The notes under the pieces are model-generated. The model was given only the letters and a program-made list of their open reading frames with translations. It ran no database searches and had not been told where the DNA came from. Below, piece after piece: positions 24,743 through 34,500 of a stretch of 44,791 bases of DNA. Each line of letters starts with the position of its first letter. Position 1 is the stretch's first letter. This DNA comes from Deltaproteobacteria bacterium (GTDB taxonomy: Bacteria; Desulfobacterota; Desulfarculia; Adiutricales; Adiutricaceae). The stretch covers positions 1 through 44,791 of the forward strand of contig JAISWF010000064.1 of assembly GCA_031271165.1 (NCBI GenBank), written 5' to 3'. The position numbers and the translations under genes were made by a program.

Positions 24743-25840
24743 TCAGAGCGATAGAGTTTGGAAAATATTTTCGCACGGGTAGATCCCGCTGATGTGCATA
24801 ATCCCGTTGGTCGGTTCCATAATGACGGCAGCAATGGTGGCGTAGGAGAAATAGTCCGACTCTCCAGGCAGTCCGTGGGCGCAAATGCTTCGGGGTTGGT
24901 TAATGTGGTTGCGGCACAGCTCTTTGAGCCCCTCAACGTCGAGCCGTCCATGGAAATCGTCAAGATAATCTTGGGTGACCTGAAGGCGGACAAAGGTGCC
25001 GCCGTGGGTCAGCCAGCCCGGGGACTCCCTCTCTCGCAGGAAGGGATCGAGAAAATGGTTGGTGTGAGCCTGGGCGTCGCGGAAGGTTATGTAGGCCCGG
25101 CTGCGGGAGGTGGTCTCAAGGCAAAAGGCGACCCCTTCGGCGGATGATACCTGCCAGCACATCGATGAAGCCCTGGGAGCAAAGGAAAGAGTGCCGATGG
25201 AATTGCCAATTTTGCTATGGTCGAGAGCCATGCGGACCAAAAATGGATAGATAACTCCTTCGCGGGAGTCATCGGCGACCAGTTTGTTGATAACCAAGGC
25301 CAGCCCGTCACTGTTGAGGCCGTTTAAACCCAAGACCCCGGCCAAAGTATAAACAAGCCGGGAGCGCCCATCGGGACCTTTGATTTTTAAGACGGTATTG
25401 AAACGAGCATAGTATTTTTCCATGTCGAAGGTTTGTCCCAGAATTGGAATATGGTTGGCTGAGGCTCGGGGTTTGATGTTAAAAGAAGTACAGCCGGCCG
25501 GTTCTCGGGCCAGAAGTTTTCGGTTCAGAGGAGGGGACTTGAGGTCTTCGATTTCCAGAACAGAGTTGATTAAAAGGATTTCGCTCACTGACCGGTTGGC
25601 GCCCTGGGCCACCCCGGTCAGCTCCTGATAGAGGATCGGGGAAGTGCGGTTGAGGATCCAGGCGTTTTTCATGACCAGTTCAATGAGATCGTTGCGGTCA
25701 ATGGAGCCGGCGAGGTTTTCCTGATGAATCTCATGGGCGGTTTCGCAAAATTCTCCGATCAGTTCTCTCAGAGATTCCCCGTGGGCCCGGCCCAAGGCTA
25801 GGCCTTCGCCTTTTAGTTCCAATACCCTTATTTGGGACAT
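24743..25840 (-). CDS. C45-family autoproteolytic acyltransferase/hydrolase
   Basis: This 365-residue protein belongs to the peptidase C45 (isopenicillin N acyltransferase-like) Ntn-hydrolase family. These enzymes cleave themselves so that a cysteine becomes the N-terminal nucleophile, and then act on amide bonds of acylated amino acids or beta-lactam nuclei. The cleavage site reads GCTSFNIKPRA with Cys117, followed by PILGQTFDMEKY as in the family. No signal peptide or Tat motif is visible, so it should be cytoplasmic. GGAAG precedes the ATG. It lies between tatB (about 90 bases upstream) and tatC (46 bases downstream) on the same strand. Its substrate is unknown. Confidence 0.82.
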   Translation of the reverse strand: MSQIRVLELKGEGLALGRAHGESLRELIGEFCETAHEIHQENLAGSIDRNDLIELVMKNAWILNRTSPILYQELTGVAQGANRSVSEILLINSVLEIEDLKSPPLNRKLLAREPAGCTSFNIKPRASANHIPILGQTFDMEKYYARFNTVLKIKGPDGRSRLVYTLAGVLGLNGLNSDGLALVINKLVADDSREGVIYPFLVRMALDHSKIGNSIGTLSFAPRASSMCWQVSSAEGVAFCLETTSRSRAYITFRDAQAHTNHFLDPFLRERESPGWLTHGGTFVRLQVTQDYLDDFHGRLDVEGLKELCRNHINQPRSICAHGLPGESDYFSYATIAAVIMEPTNGIMHISGIYPCENIFQTLSL

Positions 25841-25929
25841 TACAAACTTCCTTTATTATATATAAAAAGATCATAATCAAATATTTAAAATTATTGATAT
25901 CAAGTATATAATAATAATAGGTCGAAATT

Positions 25930-26316
25930 TCAATTACTTTCGGAAACCGTCTGCTCCGGGGACGGGGCTTCGCTGTCGGCCGCATTAGGCTGAGATTGCG
26001 GGGCCGAAGGTGGAACTAATGGGAGGCCGAGCTTTTTTTCCAGATTGACCGGCGAGTTGGCCAACTCCTGGAGTTTGGCGGCCTCGGCTTTGAGGGTCTG
26101 GGCTTCGGGTTTGAGACTTTGGGCGGTTTGCTTAAGCGTCTCGGCTTCCTGGCCAAAGTTTTCGGTTAGAGCCTTGGAAAACTCCGTTCTTATGGCCGAC
26201 AGCTTCCGGTAGCCTTTAGCCGCCTGCTTGATGATGGTTGGCAGTTTTTCTGGTCCCAAGACCACCAGGGCCACCACAGCGATTACGACCACCTCGGCCA
26301 TGCTTAGGCCGAACAT
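25930..26316 (-). CDS. tatB: Twin-arginine translocase subunit TatB
   Basis: This 128-residue TatA/B-family protein has a short N-terminal membrane helix with a glutamate near the start (MAEVVVIAVVALVVLGPEKLP), the TatB-type LGPEKLP hinge rather than FG, an amphipathic helix, and a repetitive charged helix (SLKPEAQTLKAEAAKLQE). The tail is Pro/Ser-rich. It follows tatA by nine bases and is followed by the C45 gene and tatC. TatB forms the signal-peptide receptor with TatC. Confidence 0.88.
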   Translation of the reverse strand: MFGLSMAEVVVIAVVALVVLGPEKLPTIIKQAAKGYRKLSAIRTEFSKALTENFGQEAETLKQTAQSLKPEAQTLKAEAAKLQELANSPVNLEKKLGLPLVPPSAPQSQPNAADSEAPSPEQTVSESN

Positions 26317-26325
26317 TAGGTCCCC

Positions 26326-26553
26326 TTAAGCCTTGGGCTCGCTGCCGGGAGGTGAAGTCGGAGGGGACCCAGAGGCGGCTGAATCTTTGGCCTGGGCGTT
26401 GGCCTCCCCCTCGTCCTGAGAGGAGACCGCCTTGCGGAAGTTACTCAACCCCTTGCCCAAACCTCTGCCCAGCTCGGGCAGGCGTCGCCCGCCAAAGAGG
26501 ATGAGGATGACTACCAAGATTAATATCAGTTCTAAATACCCGATTTTACCCAT
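26326..26553 (-). CDS. tatA: Twin-arginine translocase subunit TatA
   Basis: This 75-residue protein has a single membrane helix ending in the TatA hinge [18 protein letters not shown], then an amphipathic helix and a disordered acidic tail. TatA multimers form the transport path of the Tat system. GGAGG lies eight bases before the ATG. It is the first gene of the operon; the fragment-filled region upstream must hold the promoter. Confidence 0.9.
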   Translation of the reverse strand: MGKIGYLELILILVVILILFGGRRLPELGRGLGKGLSNFRKAVSSQDEGEANAQAKDSAASGSPPTSPPGSEPKA

Positions 26554-26821
26554 AAGGAGCCTCCAAAAAATAAGATAATCGCCAATGTATTGCCAGGGAG
26601 AAAAACGATTAGGGCCGGGGGTAGTCTAAATCAGGCTGCCCCAATTGGCAGAAATTGGATTGATTCAATTCTAACAAGAGTTGAGCCGTATGGTCAATCG
26701 AAAACTACAAGTTGCCAAGTGATTAAGCGTTGGGCGATGAGAGGCTCAGTAATGAGACTGAGCTGGTCCGGCCGGGAGTAATCACCAAACCTGGCTTGAC
26801 AAGGTAAAAAATTGATAGTAA

Positions 26822-27007
26822 CTAAACCATATTATTTGCACCGTTAACCTGAGATTTACGTCTTTTTTCTAATTCTATTTTCTCTGATTTGATGTTAGCC
26901 TCAGAATTGTTTCCCCGGTCAAATACCATCGTAATATTGTTTTCGTTAGCCGTCAGTACCTTGCAGATGATGGTACCCTTAAAGCACCTCGGCCTGAAAG
27001 GACCCAA
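26822..27007 (-). pseudogene. IS1634-family transposase fragment
   Basis: The minus-strand reading includes NNITMVFDRGNNSEANI, which matches the conserved catalytic-core segment of IS1634-family (IS4-like DDE) transposases, usually LVFDKGNNS-N. The flanking residues do not continue the family, and the frame stops after a lysine-rich tail, so only a scrap of the gene remains. Confidence 0.45.
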
Positions 27008-27236
27008 AGACTTGGCAGGAGAGAATTTACGTCATTTGACAGTTGCTTTAACTGCAGCCCTTGAACAGGATAAAGCAAATTTTCTCCAAGTTAATCCTTA
27101 AAAATACCGAGGGTTTTTAACTTAATTCATCATTTTAAGGAGCGCAGGAGATTGTACTCAACAGATTTAGATCTTAAAAATGAAAGGCCTCTTTTCTTTA
27201 AATATACCAATTTAGTTACTATGAATTTAATTAAGT

Positions 27237-27395
27237 ATGCCAAAAAAATACGATGCGTGGCTTCATATTCATAATAGAAAAATAGGAGAAGTCAAGTTTG
27301 AAAGAAATGAACAACCGAAAATTTTTTTATTGATTTTTCAAGGTGTTGAGTATGAAATTAAAAAAGCTGTAGCTTTTCTTTTGTTAAGTACATAG
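27237..27395 (+). CDS. Small hypothetical frame, 52 codons
   Basis: An AT-rich plus-strand frame beginning MPKKYDAWLHIHNRKIGEV and ending at a TAG. The composition is protein-like (mixed charged and hydrophobic, Trp and His early), but there is no recognisable domain and only a poor ribosome-binding site. It could be a recently acquired small gene or chance. Confidence 0.2.
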   Translation: MPKKYDAWLHIHNRKIGEVKFERNEQPKIFLLIFQGVEYEIKKAVAFLLLST

Positions 27396-27482
27396 TTTCA
27401 TGGATAACCTTTTTGTAATTAAAGCATTGTAATCACTTAAAATTGTTAATCGAGACAACAACTGTTAACTGACAAGGTATCG

Positions 27483-28520
27483 TTAGCTCCTGGAAGTCAT
27501 AAGAAATTTTTTTAGATCTTCCCAGACCTCTCTTTTGATCAGTGGCTCATCAAACATGGCTTTTAAGCCGTAAGTGATCCGAAAGGGGATTCGGTCTGAA
27601 CTGAGAGTCATTTTTCTGATCCGTAAAAGTCCCATGGGTCGGTGGGCTCCAGAGAGGGCGCGACCCGGTAAAAGCCCCAGGGCCACCACGGCTTTGGGAG
27701 CCGCCAGTTCAATTTCTTTTAAAACGATACTGGTGCAGGGTTTGAGATTGATGACCTCGGAATCCTCTGGATCCTCGACCGGGCATTTGACCAAAGAGGT
27801 TATAAAACATTCGTCAAGACTTAGTTTAAGGCCTTTGACGATGATGTTGTTTAAAAGCTCCCCCATGGCCCCAACTGGCTGTTCATCAGCTTCCCGCTCG
27901 GCCAAAGAGGGCGGCTCGACGACAAACATGACCTTGGCCCCAATGGGACCACGGCCGGGAAAAACTTTGTGCCGCTCGTTGGCCAAAAGGCACATTCGGC
28001 AGTCCTCCAAACCTTGATAGAGTTCCATCAGGCTCCCGGCATTGGATAGCCAGCTTTGTTCGGGCTGCGGGGCTTTGGAGGAAGCTGCTTGGGCTGAAGG
28101 ACGATAAGAGGGCTTATAAAAGTCCGGGCCGGTTGGGGGGCGTCCAGCTCCCCGGGCCCATTGGGGCTCACTGGTTGAAGCCGAACCGCCGGCATGGTCA
28201 GAATGGTCAGCCTTGGGATAGCGCTCCGGGCCGGGGCTGACATCTCTGGGCCAAGGGTAATCAGACTGGGCCGCGCCAGACGCTGGGCGGCTCGGCTTGG
28301 CCTCGGCGGCTCGTCGAGACGCCGTCTGGGCCCGGCTGAGCGGTTGTTTATCACAATGGGGGATTAAAAAATCAAAGCCCAGATCGCCTAGGTATTCGAG
28401 GTAGGACCAAGTCTGGAGGGCCAGCGTCCGGACGTCGGTGGGGTTAACTGCGGCGGGTTGTGGAGCCGGCGTTAGAAGCTCCCGGACCTCAGCAGCGGGC
28501 TGGTTTTGATCAGAAGTCAT
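27483..28520 (-). CDS. Family 4 uracil-DNA glycosylase-like protein, altered active site
   Basis: This 345-residue protein has a C-terminal UDG-superfamily domain (about 165-340) of the iron-sulfur family 4 type. The four cluster cysteines are present: C174, C177 (DCRMC), C246 (LVKC) and C262. The fold motifs KVFPGRGPIGAKVMFV and VVALGLLPGRAL are also visible. The usual catalytic/uracil-binding motif GEAPG reads VEPPS at 201-205, and the conserved TYHP reads TYGL (316-319), so the histidine is lost. Residues 60-155 are a low-complexity Pro/Ala/Ser linker after a short conserved N-terminal helix. It follows pfaC by 76 bases on the same strand and lacks a strong ribosome-binding site. Glycosylase activity is doubtful; an electron-transfer or DNA/RNA-binding role is possible. 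Confidence 0.75.
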   Translation of the reverse strand: MTSDQNQPAAEVRELLTPAPQPAAVNPTDVRTLALQTWSYLEYLGDLGFDFLIPHCDKQPLSRAQTASRRAAEAKPSRPASGAAQSDYPWPRDVSPGPERYPKADHSDHAGGSASTSEPQWARGAGRPPTGPDFYKPSYRPSAQAASSKAPQPEQSWLSNAGSLMELYQGLEDCRMCLLANERHKVFPGRGPIGAKVMFVVEPPSLAEREADEQPVGAMGELLNNIIVKGLKLSLDECFITSLVKCPVEDPEDSEVINLKPCTSIVLKEIELAAPKAVVALGLLPGRALSGAHRPMGLLRIRKMTLSSDRIPFRITYGLKAMFDEPLIKREVWEDLKKFLMTSRS

Positions 28521-28596
28521 GGAAATACCAAGTCATGGAAGGGTCAAATTGTGGAAATGCGTGATAATAAGGTGTTCATTTTTCCCAAGGCCCTGA

Positions 28597-31500
28597 TTAC
28601 CGGGCCGCCGTGGCTGCGCCGATGACAAAATCCTCAATTTGATAAACGACCAGTTTATCGACCCATAAAAGTCCTCGCATAGTCAGCGTTCGCCGGGCGG
28701 GATCATTGCTGATCACTTTCAGGCCCAAAGTTACCTCACGGTTTTTGGGGACAATTTGTCCGCGATAAAGCCACCGGTGCAAAGTATTGGGGGCCGGGGC
28801 GGCCCAGGACACGGAAATATCGGCGAAAGCTACTTTGGGGCAATAAGTTTGGGCCCACAAGACCTTGCCGGCCTGGATAAAAGCTTCCAGGCCCAAGGAG
28901 CCCGGCCAGACGGGGTCTCCAGGAAAGTGAGCCTCAAAAAACCAGGCTTGGGGATCGATTTTTACCCGCCCCCAAATGCGGCCGTCACCCTTGGGATCTA
29001 AAACCAGGGAGTCGAGCATTCTTAAAGGGCCCTTCGGCCAAGCTGGGCCCTCAGGATAAGGCACCGAGGGGCCGGAGGCGGCCGGAGAAGTCAGGGCTTT
29101 GAGAAGACTCGGGGTGGCTTTAAGTCCCATCTGCCGATCCAGGCTTTCGGAGCTGTGGAAGCCAAAGTTGGCCAGGCCGTCATAAAAAAGGTTTTTGTCG
29201 CAGTGGCAGGTGAACTGGTAGTTCTGGATGGTCATGGAACCAAGGACGCTGGCCTTGATGAGGGTGGCTCTGGTCTGAAATTGACTGGTTAAAGACGGAG
29301 CTGAGCTTCGGAGATTGGCTTCTCCGCCTAAATTCCGAAAGTGCATGGGGCCGGTAAAGGACAAAGCCGAACCCATGTAGGCGGCCAAAAAACCGCAGGA
29401 CTGAAGGGCGATTTCGTTAATGGCAGCGTATGGCAAGACAGGGGGTTGACCGCCGGCTGTGTCGAGGAGCCAGGCCCTGGCCCCGGTTTGCTCCGATGAT
29501 GGCCGGTAAAAGGCTTCGACCTGGGTGCCGGTCACCACCTGGCCGGGCCGGCCTTTACGAACTGTCGCTTCATCGATAAAGTCGTATGGGGCTTTGGGCA
29601 GCCGGGCGACAAAATTACCGCCGTCAAAGCGGGAGTAGTGTGGGCCCAGGGCCTCGGATAGTACGCCCGTGGACATGGCCGTCAGCCTGGCTTTGTCGAA
29701 GTAATCGCCGGATTTACCTTGTTTTTCGGGATCGGCCTGATTGAGGGCTGAGCCGTCATCGGCCGGTTTACTGCGGGCTTGACGCCTAACAACGGAACCA
29801 GTTTTAAGTGGAGAATCAGGCGCAGTTGGGTCGGCTTGAAGCGTTGACAGACCGGGCTTGGTGGCAGGGTTGCCTTTGGGGCGGCCGCGAGTCTTTTTAA
29901 CCGACCAGTTGGTGCAAAGGCCGTCATAGGTTTGCCCGGCCAGCCTCAGGCTCAGGCCGGTAACTTCGACGATGGGACGACCGTCGGCCCACATGACCGC
30001 CTCGGCCAGGGCATAGGGTTCTCCTCCTCCGCTGCCATTGACTGAGGCAGTCAGGCCAGTTTCCCGTACGTGAACCTCGTAGGCCACCATTTTGGTCTTG
30101 GGGGTCACCTGACCCCGGCATTTGAGTGACTGGGGCTGCCCCAAAGTCGGCTGAAAGGAGCATTGACTGCTTTCGCCGAGCCAGCCCCAGGCCAAAAGGT
30201 AAAGCCTTAAGGTCTGAATGCAGGCGTCGTACATAAGGGTCCCCGGCATGACCTCATCGCCGGCAAAGTGGGAGGTCAGGTACCAGGCCTTTGGATCGAT
30301 ATCGGTCTCGGTCCGGATAAATCCAGCCCCGTAGGCCCCGCCGCTCGGATCGATTATCGGAGCCCGATCGATCAGAGCCAGTTTGCCTCCTGGTAATAAC
30401 AAAGGGCGATCGAGCTTCATCCGTCCGAAAGCCGGCCCTAAAACAGCCGCATCACCGGAGCGCAGAGCCGACAGATCGCTAGATGATAAATTTTTAACCT
30501 CAAAAGCACCAGAAAAATCATTTAAGGAGGCAAACATTGAGACTTTAGCCATAACTGGATCTGGTGCGCTTTTGGCCAAGCCCTTGCCGGCGGCCAGAGC
30601 TTTGTGGGTAAAAAATCCGGCGCAGCCCCGGCGCATTGAAAGTAAGGGGTGTCCTCCAACGGTCCCGTCAAATTCAAAGCGAAACATCCTGGTGTCGGCG
30701 TGGCTGAAAAAATTAATCAGCCGAATGTCGTAGACGGCCGTTTGTCCGGCTTCGGGCAGATTGCGGTGAAAAACGACCTCGGCGTCCAAAAGCCGGTAAC
30801 GGGCCAGACCCTTGGTGGCCGAGTCAATACCCAGCCAGGCCGAAAGGAGCAAATCGGCCTGACCGCTTTCAATGCTCATGCCCGGCGTTAGCCGGTTTCC
30901 TTCCACGCACCATTCGTCGGCCCGGATGTCGTGCTCGGTGACAATCCGCCCCGAAGCTAAAGAGTTGGGCCGGCCTTCCAGCTTGGTCACCCGATCGACA
31001 AACATGAGAGGTTCGTCTGGGAGCCGGACCCGAGAGGGGTAGGTATCGACCTGAGCAAAGCAGGGGCCCAAAACATTGGCAATGGCGCCAGTGGCAAATT
31101 CCAGGCATTGGGCTCGGTTCAGACTGGGAGGCGGGCTGGCCAAATCGTCGTCCGGGGGTTCAGAGCTTTGACTGTCGGCTCCCTGATGAGTTTCGGAGGC
31201 TAAGGACGAATCGGCTCTGGCTGCAGCCGAAACCAAAGGACTGGCGGAAGTTTTAGGACCCGGCCGGTCAAGGCGGTTCGGGCGTCCCGAAGGTTCGGCT
31301 TGGGTCTCGGCAGCATGGGAACCGACTGAATCAGCTGTCTCGGGCGTTGGGGAAGGCAGGGAGCCAATTTTGCCAGAAGCATCAATTGAGCCAGCCAAAG
31401 AGGTCCCTGCGTCGGAGGAAGCGGCTCGGAGGCCCAGTTTTCCGGTTTGCTGTTCCAGCCAGGCCAGATAGTCCGGTGGGGAGACGGTTGGGGCCGCTGG

Positions 31501-34500
31501 TATTGTTTTGGTTTGTTCCTGCTGGCTGGCGGCTGCGGGATCTGGCCAGCTGAGCTGCGGGGGAAAGAGATTGATGGGCACCTCAAAGCGCGGATCTGGA
31601 CCAACGGGAGGATCAAAGCTGAGGTGATTGCGGACCAAAGGATAGCCCGAGACCCACAGCTCGGCCAGAACTCTGGCCAGTCCCGTCCCTCCCTCGTCGA
31701 TGGTCGTTGCGGCCAGAGATTGGGCCATGTGGGGCCGATCGACCAAAATGCTCTTGATCATGCGGGTGGTGGAACTGCCTGGGCCGATCTCAATAAAGAA
31801 CCTAACCCCGTCGGCATAGGCCTGTTCGATTAGAGCTGGGAAACTGTGGCCTTCCAGAGCCTGGGCGATCAAGGAATCGGCCACCAGCTCGCTTTGAGGT
31901 TCAATGGCCCGAGCTTCATGACAGGAATAAAACCTTAAACCTGGCTGAGGTTCTACGCGCCGGGTATGGAATAAGCGGTATTTTTCGGCGACCGGGCCAA
32001 CTACTGGGGCATGGACGGCGGCGACATCCTCAATGGGAAAGATCGGGGCTTCCAAGGCCTGGGCCAAGAACTGGACCGAGCTTTCCTCGCCACCGACCAC
32101 CACCTCTTCATGGGTGTTGACCAACAAAAGGTAAGCCCGATGACGATGAGGAGCCGGCAGGTTTTCTAAGGTCGTCCGAACCAGCTCGGCCGGACGGGAA
32201 ATAAGAGCCGTCAGCCATTTTAAGGGTTTGTGGGCCGGCCAGTTCCAGTGGATACGGCAGGCATTGAGTTCTCCGGTCAGATCACCGTTAAAAAGGGTTG
32301 AACTCATCAAATCCCGCCATAGCTCGTCGCGTTCGGGCCACAGTCCGGAAGCCACCAAGGCCGAAACTTCACCCAAAGAGTAACCCAGAACCGCCTGGGG
32401 AACAATCCCCATTTTAGATAGAATTTTGGAGCCAATGAGCCCAAAGCAGACTTGACCTAAAATGGCCTCCCGGACCGACAGGCGCTTGTGATTGGGCTCC
32501 CACAAAAGTTCGCTTTGAAAAAGTCCGACCGGATCCTGGCTCTCCGATTCCAGCGGAAACATGACTTCTGGAAAGGAGGTGGCCAAGCCCCGGCCCATAC
32601 CTTTGTAGTGGTTGCCTGAACCCGGGAAAACCCAGGCCAGTTCTCCTTGGACCGGTTCCGGGGGGGCGGTCAGGATTCGGGGCTTATAATCGCGCTCGAC
32701 TTCCCCGGATAAAAAGCGTTTGATGTGGCTGCCCAGCTCACGGGCATCGCGGGCCAAAAAGGCCAGGTAAGGTTTTCCGTCGGGAAAAAGATTCCAAAAA
32801 TCTCGGGCCAGGAGCACGAGGTCCCGGCCGGGATTCTGATCCAAAAGGTTTTGGAGAGCGTCGAGCCTTTCATTGAGGTTTTCCTGGGAATGGGCCGAGA
32901 TATAAAACCAAACGTCGGGTTTAACTGAGTCAGGGGAGACGGCTAGCGGCTGGGGACGGGCCCCGGGGGTCTCTACAATCACGTAGCCGGGCCCGTCAAG
33001 GGATCTGGGTGGATGGGTCGGATTTCTGAGCCAATAACAAAAGCCGTGGCCACGGCCCAGAGGCTTGAGGTGGTGGCGCAAATAAAAAGCGTTGCGGTTT
33101 AAGGCGAAAAGCCCGGAAAGAGGGCCCATTCTTTCGTCGCGGTCGGTTAAGGTGAGCTCAGCTAACGGCTGGAGGATTTTGGCCGCCCGGGGAGAGGCCA
33201 GAAGCAGGGCTGCGGCCCCTTCGATCCAGACGGTCTTGGGGGCCAGAGCGGCGGTTTTGGGATCACCAAAGGTATCAACCACCCCAACTAGAGCCAGATC
33301 GAGCAAATCGGCCGACAAAAAGGCCATCGCTTCCCTAAGAGCCCTGATGCCGCTGTCAATTTCTTCCGACAGGGTGAAGCTGGGGCCGCCAATGCCCAAA
33401 TATCGGGCCAGGCGGCTGGCAACAAAGCTGCCCAAAGAGCCAAGGACCCGGTTGTGGGTCAAAGGGGGCGGGGAACCTTCGCGCATCCGGCGGGTCAATT
33501 CTTCGCCAGCCAGCGGCGACATAAGCCCCCGCCTAATAAAGGCTGATGCCGCCCTGGGCGGGGCCAGCCACCGCAGTGCAAAATCGGCCGAGCGGGGGTC
33601 GATGTCAACCCCCATGAAAACTCCCACCCGGTCACGATTGAGACCTTCCGGCCAGTGGTCAGGAGAGATCCCGGCCGCATTTAAGGCGGCCAAAGCCGGT
33701 TTTAAAGCTAAGGTCTGCTGAGGCAGGGCTTCGGCCAGTTCCTTGGGCGGCAGGTGGAACGGACGGACGTCCAAAGTCAGGTTCTGCTCGAAAAAGAAAC
33801 CGGTGGCCTTAAGCCCACCCACTCGCCGGGTCAGAGCCAGCGGAGGCTCTTCGGGGGTCAGCCAGTAGCGGGCCAGGGTATCGTAACTGGGCCAGGGGGC
33901 CAAAACCGTCCGAGCGGATATAAGAGAAGCCGATAGGGGTGCGGACTGGGGAATCGAAAGACATTTTCCGTTAACGGTCTTGGCGGCCCCGCTGTGGACT
34001 CCAGCTAAACTCTCAGGCTCAGCCGTATTTTTGGCTGGTTTGGCAGCTTTTGAGCTTTTGATGTTTTTAGGGTTATTTTTTTCAGTCCCCGACGTCTCCT
34101 GGGAACTGTCGGCCGGACTTAAAGGAGCAGTTTTTTGAGGGCCGGCTTTGGCTGAAACGGGCTTTTTGACGGATAATGGAGCTGACCAGACTTCGGGTTT
34201 AAATTCTTCCAGTAAAACCTGGGCGTTGACCCCGCCAAAGCCAAAGGCGTTGACCGCCGCCAAGCGGGGGCGGCCGTCAGGCGGGGCGGGCCAAGGGGCG
34301 GCTGAGGTCAAAATCCTGAGCGCTGGAGCTTTTTTTAGAGCCAGCTCCGAAGAAGCCCGGGAAAATCCGGCCGTTGGGGGAAGAATTTGGTTTTTGATGG
34401 CCCAGGCGGTTTTAACCAAACTGATGGCTCCGGCGGCCGATAATAAATGCCCCAAATTGCCTTTAACCGAGCCGACCACCGGAGGGACGGCCGATTCGGA

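Larger units (their letters stand above)
26554..27482. other. Gene-poor region with IS fragment and a small frame
   Basis: About 930 AT-rich bases between tatA and the UDG-like gene. It holds an IS1634-like transposase fragment (minus strand, near 26822-27007) and a 52-codon frame at 27237-27395. At 26791-26805 it also holds a 15-base stretch (CTGGCTTGACAAGGT) that recurs at 43969-43983 among IS21-like repeats. The tat promoter should also lie here. Confidence 0.5.

Noticed and set aside
33092-33721. 209-codon plus-strand frame within the pfaC gene
   Set aside because: Arg/Ser/Pro-rich shadow of the coding strand in a GC-rich gene; no start signal and no domain.
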